A DNA stretch of 64,000 bases, taken from the NCBI RefSeq assembly GCF_001667925.1, contig NZ_LZJR01000130.1, positions 31,702-95,701 of the forward strand. The letters are read 5' to 3'. The position numbers were made by a program, and so were the translations under genes. This document shows, one piece after another, positions 33,752-42,384 of the stretch. The notes beneath the pieces were generated by a model. The model ran no database searches. It was not told the origin of the DNA and saw only the letters and a list, made by a program, of their open reading frames with translations. Source of the stretch: Mycobacterium sp. E2479. Its GTDB lineage: Bacteria; Actinomycetota; Actinomycetes; Mycobacteriales; Mycobacteriaceae. Numbering within the stretch: position 1 is the stretch's first letter; each line of letters opens with the position of its first letter.

Positions 33752-35306
33752 TTTCACCGTCGCCGAGATCCTGCGGCGCCAAGCCCGCTCGCGTGAAACC
33801 CACCCTCTTCTCGTCTGCGACCGTGACCGCATCAGCTACGCCCAGGCCGATCGCCGCTCGGCGGAACTCGCCCGCGGTCTGATTGCCCTCGGTGCCGGCA
33901 AGGGAACCCACGTGGGGTTGCTCTACCCGAACGGACCCGAGTTCGTCGTCGGGATGCTGGCGGCGGCGCGAATCGGTGCGGTGGTGATTCCGTTCTCCAC
34001 CTTTGTCACCGCCAGCGAGCTGCGCGAGCAACTGGTCGACGGCGACGTGGAAATCCTGTTGACCGCCAGATCTTTTCGCTCTCACGATTACGTGCAACGG
34101 CTATCGGAGATTCTTTCGCAAGCCGATCTCGGTTCTCGATTGTTCTGTGCCGCAACGCCGCAACTGCGCCACGTCGCGGTCACTCATGAGACCGTCTTCG
34201 GACTGGCGAACACCGTCGACCGCGCGCTGCTGACGGCGCTCGAGGATGACGTCGCAGAATGCGATCCGCTGACGATCGTGTACACGTCGGGTTCCACCAG
34301 CGCGCCAAAGGGAGTGGTGCACACCCACGGTGCCCTGCTGGCGCATCAGCAGAATCTCAATCGGATTCGGGGCCTGACGGCCGACGACAGGCTGTTCTGC
34401 AATTCGCCGTTCTTCTGGATCGGTGGGCTCGCATTCGGCCTGCTCGCAACTTTGGCGGCCGGATCGACCTTGGTGTGCTCCAACGCCACCGATGCGGAGA
34501 CGACGCTCGACCTGCTGGAAGCCGAAAAGCCAACCATGACCAACGGATTCGTGGCCAGCATCGCCCACCTGGCCGATCACCCGAGCTTCCCCCGGCGCGA
34601 CCTGTCGTCGATGCGGCGCGGCAACCTGTACCCGATCATGGCTCCCGAGGCCCGCCCGGCCGACCCGGAACTGCGACACAACATGCTGGGAATGACCGAG
34701 GCCGGCAGCATCGTGCTGATCGGCGATGACGAATCCGACCAGCCCGTGCACCGGCGCGGCTCGTTCGGCCGGCCGGCACCGGGGTTTGAGACCAAGGTCG
34801 TCGATCCCGACACCGCCGCGGTCAAACCGGTCGGCGAGGTCGGCGAGCTGTGTATTCGCGGGCCCTACCTGATGCAGCGCTATCACAAGCGCAGCCGCGA
34901 AGAGTGCTTCGATGCCGACGGATGGTTCCACAGCGGCGACTTGGTGCGCGTCGACGTCGACGGGTTCGTCTATTTCGTCGGCCGGCGCAGCGCGATGATC
35001 AAAACGGCGGGCGCCAATGTTTCGGCGGCCGAGGTGGAGAAGGCCATCAGCAAGGTCACCGACGGAGCGCCGGCTTATGTGATCGGCATTCCCGATGCGC
35101 GGCGTGGGCAGGCCGTCGCCGCGGTGGTTGTCCGGGCGGACGGCGCCGCACCTTTCGACGAAGCCGCACTGGTTGCACTCCTCAAAGCAGAATTATCCGC
35201 GTACAAGATCCCCAAGCGATTCCTCGCCCTACGCGGTGACGAGGTTCCGCTGCTGTCCAGCGGCAAGGTCGACGTGCGCCGACTCAGAGAACTCTTCGAT
35301 GGCTAG
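33741..35306 (+). CDS. AMP-dependent acyl-CoA ligase (tandem ligase 2)
   Basis: A 521-residue acyl-CoA ligase with YTSGSTSAPKGVVHTHG (P-loop-like), NMLGMTEAGS and GWFHSGDLVRVDVDGFVYFVGRRSAMIKTAGANVSAAEVE. The catalytic Lys lies in LSSGKVDVRRL. The whole fold is present. It overlaps the previous gene by 11 bp and the next by 8 bp, so all three ligases are almost certainly co-translated. It is closer to tandem ligase 3 than to ligase 1. Confidence 0.9.
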   Translation: MPADFTVAEILRRQARSRETHPLLVCDRDRISYAQADRRSAELARGLIALGAGKGTHVGLLYPNGPEFVVGMLAAARIGAVVIPFSTFVTASELREQLVDGDVEILLTARSFRSHDYVQRLSEILSQADLGSRLFCAATPQLRHVAVTHETVFGLANTVDRALLTALEDDVAECDPLTIVYTSGSTSAPKGVVHTHGALLAHQQNLNRIRGLTADDRLFCNSPFFWIGGLAFGLLATLAAGSTLVCSNATDAETTLDLLEAEKPTMTNGFVASIAHLADHPSFPRRDLSSMRRGNLYPIMAPEARPADPELRHNMLGMTEAGSIVLIGDDESDQPVHRRGSFGRPAPGFETKVVDPDTAAVKPVGEVGELCIRGPYLMQRYHKRSREECFDADGWFHSGDLVRVDVDGFVYFVGRRSAMIKTAGANVSAAEVEKAISKVTDGAPAYVIGIPDARRGQAVAAVVVRADGAAPFDEAALVALLKAELSAYKIPKRFLALRGDEVPLLSSGKVDVRRLRELFDG

Positions 35307-36819
35307 CACCATCGACCGGTTGGTGCGGTTACGGGCCGACCACGATGGCGACACGCCGATGGTGATCGATCCCGCCATCCGGATCACCTACCGCGAAATC
35401 GACTCGACCACACGTGATTTGGCAGCCACCTTTATCGAAGCCGGTGTGGGCAAAGGCACCCGGGTAGGGCTCATCATGCCCAATAGCGTCCGCTGGGTGC
35501 AGGTCGCCGTCGCCGTGACCCGTATCGGTGCGGTGCTGGTCCCGCTCAGCACCCTGCTGACGCCCGCAGAGCTGGCCGCGCAGCTACGCGCGGCCTCGGT
35601 GCAATTCCTTATCAGCGTCGACGAATTCCGCGGTCACCGCTACCTCGACGACCTCAAGACGATCCGGCAAACCGACTTTCCAGCGTTACGGGCGGTTTGG
35701 TCGGTCGACCTGCTCGAAAACGCCTGCGCGAGCGTGCACGCCCGCAACATCGTCGACCCCATGACAGCGACGGTCACGCCCGCCGACCCCCTGGTGATCA
35801 TGTTCACCTCGGGCACCAGCGGATCCCCCAAGGGGGTAATCCACTCGCACGGCAACGCATTGGGCGCCGTGCAATCGGGCCTAGCGGCTCGCCGCATCAC
35901 GCCTGACACCCGCCTGTATCTTCCGATGCCCTTCTTCTGGGTGGGCGGTTTCGGCAGCGGAATACTGTCCGCCCTGCTGGCCGGCGCCACCCTGGTGACC
36001 GAAGAAATACCGCGGCCGGAAACAACCCTGAGACTGCTGGAAGACATACGGGTCACGCTGTTTCGGGGCTGGCCGGACCAAGCGGAGAGGTTGGCACGGC
36101 ACGCCAGCGAGGTCGGCGCTGACCTGTCGGCTCTTCAGTCGGGGAGCCTGCAGGCCCTGTTACCACCCGGGCAGCGCGCCCAACCGGGCGCGCGTGCCAC
36201 GTTATTCGGCATGACCGAGGCCTTCGGCCCGTACTGCGGATACGCCGCCGACACCGACATGCCCGCTTCGGCCTGGGGCAGCTGCGGGAAGCCTTTTCCC
36301 GGCATGGAGGTCCGCATCGTCGACACCGACAGCGGCGCCCCCCTCGCCGCGGGCGTCACCGGGATGATCCAGATTCGCGGACCGCACACACTGCGCGGCA
36401 TCTGCGGGCGCACCCGCGAGGAAATCTTCACCGCCGACGGCTTTTACCCCACCGGTGACCTCGGTTACCTCGACGATGATGGATTTCTGTTCTACCACGG
36501 GAGATCCGACGACATGTTCAAAGTCAGCGGCGCGACCGTCTACCCCAGCGAGGTCGAGAGCGCCCTGCGCGCGATCGACGGCGTCGACACCGCCTTTGTC
36601 ACCAATGTTCCCGGAGCCGGGGGCAATCGGGTGGGCGCGGCGGTGGTGTGCGCTGCGCTGACCGTCGAGCAGCTACGCGGCTCCGCGCGAACTCTGCTGA
36701 GCGCCTTCAAGGTCCCGACGGTATGGCTACTGCTGGACTCCGACGAGCAGGTTCCGCGCGGCGGCACCGGCAAGGTCGACGTCCGTCGACTGCGCGAGAT
36801 GCTGTCAGACCAGACTTAG
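35299..36819 (+). CDS. AMP-dependent acyl-CoA ligase (tandem ligase 3)
   Basis: A 506-residue ligase with FTSGTSGSPKGVIHSHG, TLFGMTEAFG and GFYPTGDLGYLDDDGFLFYHGRSDDMFKVSGATVYPSEVE. The catalytic Lys lies in GGTGKVDVRRLRE. It ends the plus-strand operon that begins at 29750. It converges on the secreted-protein gene, sharing the last four bases. Three ligases in series imply several acids, or several stages of one acid, needing CoA activation. Confidence 0.9.
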   Translation: MASTIDRLVRLRADHDGDTPMVIDPAIRITYREIDSTTRDLAATFIEAGVGKGTRVGLIMPNSVRWVQVAVAVTRIGAVLVPLSTLLTPAELAAQLRAASVQFLISVDEFRGHRYLDDLKTIRQTDFPALRAVWSVDLLENACASVHARNIVDPMTATVTPADPLVIMFTSGTSGSPKGVIHSHGNALGAVQSGLAARRITPDTRLYLPMPFFWVGGFGSGILSALLAGATLVTEEIPRPETTLRLLEDIRVTLFRGWPDQAERLARHASEVGADLSALQSGSLQALLPPGQRAQPGARATLFGMTEAFGPYCGYAADTDMPASAWGSCGKPFPGMEVRIVDTDSGAPLAAGVTGMIQIRGPHTLRGICGRTREEIFTADGFYPTGDLGYLDDDGFLFYHGRSDDMFKVSGATVYPSEVESALRAIDGVDTAFVTNVPGAGGNRVGAAVVCAALTVEQLRGSARTLLSAFKVPTVWLLLDSDEQVPRGGTGKVDVRRLREMLSDQT

Positions 36820-37178
36820 GGAACTCGCGTCCAGGGCTGACAGTTCTGCGACTCGAAGGCCTTGATCGTCGTGTTGATGTTCGCGAACATCGGACCGACG
36901 GACATATTCGTTTGGACCACATGGTCCTTGTTCGCATCGGGCGTGCTGTAGGTGAACCACGCGCACATTGAGTCCTGGGTCGGCACATCGTTGATCCACA
37001 CCCCGAACGTAGAGGCCGAACCCGCCGTTCGGTAGAGACCCGGCGCGATATCGGGACCGACCACAAACACACCATTTCCGGGGATCGGGTCGACCGGCTC
37101 GGCGGCGACCGTCGGCGCAAGGGCGATCGCCGTCAGGGTCACAACGAAGACGGCCGATATGCGAAGTGCCGGCGGCAT
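36816..37178 (-). CDS. Small secreted protein
   Basis: A 120-residue protein with a clear signal peptide: basic start, hydrophobic ISAVFVVTLTAIALAPTVAA and an AxA-type cleavage before EPVDP. The mature part has VFVVGPDIAPGLYRTAG, a short motif recurrent in actinobacterial secreted proteins of unknown function, plus two Cys (in SMCAW and QNCQPW) that could pair. ATG 37178 has GGAGAAAGG upstream. It is unrelated to the catabolic operon; the function is unknown. Confidence 0.8.
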   Translation of the reverse strand: MPPALRISAVFVVTLTAIALAPTVAAEPVDPIPGNGVFVVGPDIAPGLYRTAGSASTFGVWINDVPTQDSMCAWFTYSTPDANKDHVVQTNMSVGPMFANINTTIKAFESQNCQPWTRVP

Positions 37179-37253
37179 TGCCTTTCTCCAAACTGTCGCC
37201 CACCCTGAGGGCAGCGTATGCCCAAGCGCACTGTGCGACAAGAGATGGAGTGG

Positions 37254-37562
37254 CTACCGACGGGTCCCGGATACCGCCGAACGTGGTAACCGGCCCGCGC
37301 GCGAGTGTCCACTCAGCGCATCACCTTTGACCAGCACGTCGAACGTGAGGTGCAGGCGGATCGGCCTGGTCACCGATTGACGCCAGGTGAGCCGAGTCCC
37401 ACCATCGACCGGCTCGCTCGTAAAGTCCTGCAACGCAACAGTTTCTTCTCGATACGTCGCCGTTCCGACGATCCCGTCGCAAAGCTGCGTGAATGCATAC
37501 AGCACCGGCAATGAGCCGATCGGGGTTTTGATCGTCACGTCCCAGTCGCCTTCGATGCTCAA
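37254..37562 (-). CDS. Small conserved protein, single-domain beta-rich
   Basis: A 102-residue protein starting EGDWDVTIKTPIGSLP, then GIVGTATYREETVALQDFTS, TRLTWRQSVTRPIRLHLTFDV and GDALSGHSRAGRLPRSAV. The alternating strands and WRQS/T-x-P-(I/M)-R-L pattern match a family of small actinobacterial proteins of unknown function. The TTG start at 37562 is supported by GGAGG eight bases upstream, one base after the PfpI-like stop. It is coupled to the PfpI-like gene. Confidence 0.7.
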   Translation of the reverse strand: MSIEGDWDVTIKTPIGSLPVLYAFTQLCDGIVGTATYREETVALQDFTSEPVDGGTRLTWRQSVTRPIRLHLTFDVLVKGDALSGHSRAGRLPRSAVSGTRR

Positions 37563-37563
37563 C

Positions 37564-38220
37564 CTATACCTCCACTGGCTCCCGGCCCACGGGCCGCCAC
37601 ACCGTGCCCCGCCGCTCATATTCGAAGAGTTGCTCGACGGCGTGCGCGATCCGAGGACCGTAGAAGCGATCGAGCAGATGCAGGCCCAGGTCAAGTCCGG
37701 ACGTCACGCCGCCGGCCGTGACCAGGTCTCCATCGTCGACGACGCGGGCCGCTACCGGATGCACACCGGCGGCCTCGAGCAACTCCAAGCCCAAATGGTG
37801 CGTCACCGCGTGGCGCCCTTCGATCAGCCCCGACATCGCGATTACCACGGAACCGCCACACACCGCGGCGACCGTCGTGTCCGGATTGGCAAATGCTCTG
37901 TGCAGCAGTGGGGTCAGCTTGGTCTGCGTCGCTCGGGCCAACAAGACCGGAATGGTCTCGACACCCTCGTCGGGGTCACCCACGGTCGGCCCGCTGGCAC
38001 CGGGCACGATGACGCACCCCCTGTCGCCCGGGTCCAGAACGGCGGTGGCGGTCAGCGCGAGACCACGCGTACCGCTCATCACACGGCGTGGACCCTCAGC
38101 CGCTACCAAGGTCACCGCGAGATCTCCGGCCACCATATCGGCGCCGGCGGCGAGAACTTCGAACGGAGCGATGACGTCGAACGGATCGAACCCGTCGTAC
38201 AACACGATCTGCGCATGCAC
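37564..38220 (-). CDS. DJ-1/PfpI-family protein (isonitrile-hydratase-like)
   Basis: A 218-residue class-I-glutamine-amidotransferase-like fold: IVLYDGFDPFDVIAPFEVL near the start, the nucleophile elbow VAAVCGGSVVIA with the reactive Cys, and VTAGGVTSGLDLGLHLLDR near the end. The pattern is that of the ThiJ/PfpI branch including isonitrile hydratases. The GTG start at 38220 has no strong ribosome site. It is divergent from the GlxA-type regulator at 38297, whose N-terminal domain is the same fold, so the pair may sense and act on one metabolite. Confidence 0.85.
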   Translation of the reverse strand: MHAQIVLYDGFDPFDVIAPFEVLAAGADMVAGDLAVTLVAAEGPRRVMSGTRGLALTATAVLDPGDRGCVIVPGASGPTVGDPDEGVETIPVLLARATQTKLTPLLHRAFANPDTTVAAVCGGSVVIAMSGLIEGRHAVTHHLGLELLEAAGVHPVAARVVDDGDLVTAGGVTSGLDLGLHLLDRFYGPRIAHAVEQLFEYERRGTVWRPVGREPVEV

Positions 38221-38296
38221 CCGGCCAATGGTTACCGGTCGCCGCGCTGGGGGCCAGTGGCTAGATTGCCACTTTGCGCCGGTATATTGCCAAGCC

Positions 38297-39253
38297 ATGC
38301 ATGCGATCGCGATTCTGGCCGAGCCCGATGCCATCGCGTTCGACCTCGCCATTGCGATCGAGGTGTTCGGCCGTGTTCGGCTCGACGGCGGGGCGCCGGG
38401 CTACCGAGTTCGTGTGTGCGGCTGCGAACCCATTGTTGCGGCCGGGCCGATCGGGATCGCGACCGACTATGGCTTGGACGAACTCGCCACCGCCGACACC
38501 ATCGTCGTGCCGGGCCGCAACGATGCCGCGGCGCCGGTGCGCGACGACGTCATCGCCGCGCTGAAGTCTGCCCACGAGAACGGCGTTCGAATCGCCTCCA
38601 TCTGTAGCGGCGCTTTCACGATGGCCGCCGCGGGCATCCTTGACGGGAAACGCGCGACCACACACTGGTTGGCCGCGGAATTGTTCTCGGCGACCTTTCC
38701 GAAGGTCCAGCTCGATACCGATGCGCTTTACGTCGATGAAGGTCAGGTTCTCACTTCGGCAGGGGCATCCGCGGGACTAGATCTCTGTCTGCACATGGTC
38801 GCCCGCGACTACGGTTCGGCCGTAGCCGCCGACGCCGCCCGACTGGCGGTCACCCCGCTACACCGCAGCGGCGGCCAGGCGCAATTCATCATCCGCAATC
38901 GCCGCATGTCCAACACCGAACTGGATGGCTTGCTGGTCTGGATCGAGAACCACGCGCACCTGCCACTGACGCTGCGTGACATCGCGCGCCGGGCGTCCAG
39001 CAGCGAGCGGACGATCAATCGCCGGTTCAAGAGCGAGACCGGTCAGACCCCCATGCAATGGGTGAATCACGTCCGGATCAGACATGCACAGCAGCTCTTG
39101 GAGAGGACCGATGACAGCGTGGAAAACATCTCGCGGAAAGTAGGTTTCGCATCGGCGACGAATTTTCGCGAGCAGTTTCGCCGACTCGCCGGGGTATCGC
39201 CGCAGAGTTATCGACACACGTTTCGCGACCGGGGTGCCGACGGCGGCGCCTAA
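38297..39253 (+). CDS. AraC-family regulator with DJ-1/PfpI-like sensor domain (GlxA-type)
   Basis: A 318-residue protein. The N-terminal PfpI-like domain has Cys in IASICSGAFTMAAAG and GLDLCLHMVARDYG. The C-terminal AraC helix-turn-helix pair runs about 215-305: LTLRDIARRASSSERTINRRFKSETGQTPMQWV and NISRKVGFASATNFREQFRR. It probably controls the divergent PfpI-like gene. Its stop overlaps the FCD-GntR stop by three bases, tail to tail. Confidence 0.9.
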   Translation: MHAIAILAEPDAIAFDLAIAIEVFGRVRLDGGAPGYRVRVCGCEPIVAAGPIGIATDYGLDELATADTIVVPGRNDAAAPVRDDVIAALKSAHENGVRIASICSGAFTMAAAGILDGKRATTHWLAAELFSATFPKVQLDTDALYVDEGQVLTSAGASAGLDLCLHMVARDYGSAVAADAARLAVTPLHRSGGQAQFIIRNRRMSNTELDGLLVWIENHAHLPLTLRDIARRASSSERTINRRFKSETGQTPMQWVNHVRIRHAQQLLERTDDSVENISRKVGFASATNFREQFRRLAGVSPQSYRHTFRDRGADGGA

Positions 39254-39963
39254 ACCTGGTCGCTGCGATCCGGTGCAGACGTCGGACCGCCGGCATCGGC
39301 CACCACGCCGCGTGCGACGAGGTGATCGATCAGCGGTACCGCACCGGCGGCAAGGTGTTTCGACATCGCCGCGCGAGCGAGCTTGTCGTCGTGCTTCTTC
39401 AGCGCGGACAGGATCCGCCGATGGTCCTGCATCGACTGCTCGGGCCAGCCCTCGATGGCGGGAAACACCGATTCGGGCGCATAACGGGTGATCTGCGACA
39501 TCAGCTGAGCGAGCTTGGGCGAATCGGCCGCGACATTGATGGCGCGATGAAATTCGTGATTCAGCCGCACGGTGCGCTCGTGTGCATCGCCGGCGTAGGC
39601 GTCCTCGAGTTGGGCCTGGATTTCCTTGAGCTCGTGCAGTTGCTCATCGGTGACGTTCAGCGCCGCCCGCGCGGCCAACTCACCGCCGACGTGCGCCTGC
39701 ACATTCGCCACATCGGTGACGTCGCGCCTGGTAACCGGGAGCACCACAAAGCCACGGCGTGGCTGCTGGTTGATCAGGCCCTCGGCGCACAGCGCTAACA
39801 GCGCCTCGCGCACCGGTGTGACACTGATACCGAGCTCCGCGGCCAGTTGATCCAGCCGGACGTAGGACCCGGCGGCGTATGCTCCGTCAAAGATCCGGCC
39901 ACGGATGATCCGCGCGACGTCCTCGAAAAGTTGAGGCCGCGCAGCGAATTCCGGAACGCTCAT
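39250..39963 (-). CDS. GntR-family regulator, FCD type
   Basis: A 237-residue regulator. The N-terminal winged helix (IRGRIFDGAYAAGSYVRLDQLAAELGISVTPVREALLAL) is followed by the all-helical FCD domain with metal/ligand residues in RLNHEFHRAI and MQDHRRILSALKK. FCD regulators sense carboxylic acids or acyl-CoAs. It is the last gene of the minus-strand acyl-CoA operon, 4 bp after the dehydrogenase. The palindrome at 44398 before that operon is the natural candidate for its binding site. Confidence 0.9.
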   Translation of the reverse strand: MSVPEFAARPQLFEDVARIIRGRIFDGAYAAGSYVRLDQLAAELGISVTPVREALLALCAEGLINQQPRRGFVVLPVTRRDVTDVANVQAHVGGELAARAALNVTDEQLHELKEIQAQLEDAYAGDAHERTVRLNHEFHRAINVAADSPKLAQLMSQITRYAPESVFPAIEGWPEQSMQDHRRILSALKKHDDKLARAAMSKHLAAGAVPLIDHLVARGVVADAGGPTSAPDRSDQV

Positions 39964-39967
39964 CTGT

Positions 39968-41161
39968 CTACACCTGATACTCGGCGAGCAGCCGCTTACT
40001 GATGATGTTTTTCTGGATCTCGCTGGTGCCCTCACCGATCAGCAGGAACGGCGCGTCGCGCATCAGCCGTTCGATTTCGTATTCCTTGGAATAGCCGTAG
40101 CCGCCGTGGATTCGGAAGCTCTGCTGCGTGACCTCGGTGCAATACTCGCTGCACAGGTATTTCGCCATCCCGGCCGCGACGTCATTGCGCTCCCCCGAAT
40201 CCTTCAAACGTGCCGCGTTGACCATCATCAGGTGTGCGGCTTCGACTTTGGTCGCCATCTCGGCGAGCTGGAACGCGATGGCCTGGTGCTCGGCAATCGG
40301 CTTGCCGAAGGTCTCGCGTTGTTGCGCGTATCGCACCGCGAGCTCGAAGGCACGAATCCCGACGCCGCAGGCACGCGCCGACACGTTGACCCGGCCGACC
40401 TCGATGCCATCCATCATCTGGAAGAAGCCTTGGCCGGTGGTGCCGCCGAGCACGTCGCCGGCGCCGGCCCGGTAGCCGTCGAAAATCATCTCCGTGGTTT
40501 CGATGCCCTTATAGCCCAGCTTCTCGATCTTTCCCGGAATGCGCAGGCCTGGAACAACTTCGCCGAACCCAACCGGCTTCTCCACGAGGAACGCGGTGAG
40601 GTTGCGGTGTGGTTTGTCCGAGCCCTCGTCGGTGCGCACCAGCACCGCCACCAGAGTCGAGGTGGCACCGTTGGTCAGCCACATCTTCTGGCCGTCGATG
40701 GTGTAGGTGCCGTCGTCATTGCGCCGAGCCCGCGTGCGGATCGCGGCCACGTCGGAACCCAGCTCGGGCTCCGACATCGAGAAGGCGCCCCGAGTCTCAC
40801 CGGCCGCCATGCGCGGCAGGAACCGCTGCTTCTGCTCGTCGGTGCCGTGCTGGCGCAGCATGTACGCCACGATGAAGTGGGTATTGAGCACGCCCGAAAC
40901 GCTCATCCAGCCGCGTGCCAGCTCCTCGACGCATAGCGCATAGGTCAGCAGTGACTCCCCCAGTCCGCCATACTCCTGGGGAATCATCAGCCCGAACAGG
41001 CCCATCTCCCGCATCTGGTCGACGATCGCCTGCGGGTAGGTATCGGCCCGTTCCAGCTCGGCCGCGTGGGGAATGACCTCCTTCTCAACGAATTTTCTTA
41101 CGGTGGCGATGATCTCGGTCTGCAGCTCGGTCAATCCGAGGGTCTGGGCGAGTTTGGTCAT
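39968..41161 (-). CDS. Acyl-CoA dehydrogenase
   Basis: A 397-residue complete ACAD with FSMSEPELGSDVAAIRTRA, YTIDGQKMWLTNGA, the RETFGKPIAEHQAIAFQLA helix, IHGGYGYSKEYEIERLMRD and the C-terminal IGEGTSEIQKNIIS, which keeps a Glu in the MCAD-type catalytic position. It introduces the alpha-beta double bond in an acyl-CoA. The start overlaps the CoA-transferase stop (ATGA). Confidence 0.92.
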   Translation of the reverse strand: MTKLAQTLGLTELQTEIIATVRKFVEKEVIPHAAELERADTYPQAIVDQMREMGLFGLMIPQEYGGLGESLLTYALCVEELARGWMSVSGVLNTHFIVAYMLRQHGTDEQKQRFLPRMAAGETRGAFSMSEPELGSDVAAIRTRARRNDDGTYTIDGQKMWLTNGATSTLVAVLVRTDEGSDKPHRNLTAFLVEKPVGFGEVVPGLRIPGKIEKLGYKGIETTEMIFDGYRAGAGDVLGGTTGQGFFQMMDGIEVGRVNVSARACGVGIRAFELAVRYAQQRETFGKPIAEHQAIAFQLAEMATKVEAAHLMMVNAARLKDSGERNDVAAGMAKYLCSEYCTEVTQQSFRIHGGYGYSKEYEIERLMRDAPFLLIGEGTSEIQKNIISKRLLAEYQV

Positions 41162-42384
41162 GTGCTGTGTTCCCTTCCCGCTGCTGCGCACGCGATGGTT
41201 TTGGCGTTCGCCAGACGCTCGACGTCGACGGCGCTCAACCCCAACCGCGCGAGGACGTCTGCCGTGTCCTGCCCCAGGGCGGGGGCGGGGGCGCTGACCG
41301 GATGTATGCCGTTGAAAGCGGCCGGCAGGCCCGGCGCGAAGTAGTCGCCGAGGCCCGGTTGCCGCAATCGCGAGAACATTGGATTGTCAGTGACTTTCGG
41401 TCCCGCGGCAACCTCGGCGAAGGTGCGGTACCGCTCGAACAGCACCGTGGTGCCGGACAGCGCGGTGGTGATCTCGTCGGCGGTGTGATCGCTGAACCAG
41501 GTGGCGAACAAACTCGACAGCACATCACGGTAGCGGTAGCGATCGCCTTCGGACCCGAAGTCGGCGCCCAGCGCCTTGGCGAGCGCCGACACCGCCCTGT
41601 CGGTGCCCGTCACCGCAAGCAGGTCGCGAAAATGCCGACCGGTCAACGTAACCACCATGAACCTGGCCCCGTCGCTACTGACGAAGTCCTGCCCGTACTG
41701 GCCGTATATCGCGTTACCCAACCGTTCGCGTTGTGTCCCATTGACTTGCGGCTCGGTGAGCAACCCCAGGTTGGCCGCGGTGGCCAGGGCGACGTCCTCC
41801 AACGCCAGGCTGATCCGCGCCCCCGCCCCGGACTGGTCGCGCCGGCGGACGGCGGCAACGACCGTCAACGCGGCGTACAGTCCGCAGCATACGTCCCAGG
41901 CCGGAAGCACGTGATTGATCGCACCGCCATGATCTGTCGGACCGGTGACGAGCGGATAGCCGAGGCCGGCGTTGACCGTGTAGTCCACGCCGGTGGAACC
42001 GTCACCGCGCCCGAGTAACTGAACGTGAATCACGTCGGGGCGTTCGGCCGCCAGAACTTCGTGGCTGAGCCAGGTCAAGCCCGCGGCGTTGGTCACAACG
42101 ATGCCGTCACCCTCGATGATCAGTCGCTGGACCAGTTCATGGCCCTCCGGAGACCTCAGATCGATGGTGACCGAACGCTTTCCTTTGTTCAGGCCGGTCC
42201 AGTAGATCGAGGTACCGTCCGACGCCAGTGGCCACCGCTGCACATCGGATGCGCCACCGATGGGGTCGACCCGGATGACCTCTGCGCCAAGCTGACTCAG
42301 CGTCATGCCGCACAGTGGCGCGGCTACGAAGCTCGATACCTCGACGACGGTCAGGCCGCGCAGCGGCAACGCCGAATCGATCAT
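41158..42384 (-). CDS. CaiB/BaiF-family (class III) CoA-transferase
   Basis: A 408-residue CoA-transferase: LTVVEVSSFVAAPLCGMTLSQLGAEVIRVDP at the N-terminus, NKGKRSVTIDLRSPEGHELV, and the probable catalytic Asp in HVLPAWDVCCGLYAA. It is clearly different from the one at 15385. It lies between thiolase and dehydrogenase genes with ATGA overlaps at both ends, so it probably exchanges CoA between the pathway acid and a recycled donor. Confidence 0.9.
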   Translation of the reverse strand: MIDSALPLRGLTVVEVSSFVAAPLCGMTLSQLGAEVIRVDPIGGASDVQRWPLASDGTSIYWTGLNKGKRSVTIDLRSPEGHELVQRLIIEGDGIVVTNAAGLTWLSHEVLAAERPDVIHVQLLGRGDGSTGVDYTVNAGLGYPLVTGPTDHGGAINHVLPAWDVCCGLYAALTVVAAVRRRDQSGAGARISLALEDVALATAANLGLLTEPQVNGTQRERLGNAIYGQYGQDFVSSDGARFMVVTLTGRHFRDLLAVTGTDRAVSALAKALGADFGSEGDRYRYRDVLSSLFATWFSDHTADEITTALSGTTVLFERYRTFAEVAAGPKVTDNPMFSRLRQPGLGDYFAPGLPAAFNGIHPVSAPAPALGQDTADVLARLGLSAVDVERLANAKTIACAAAGREHST

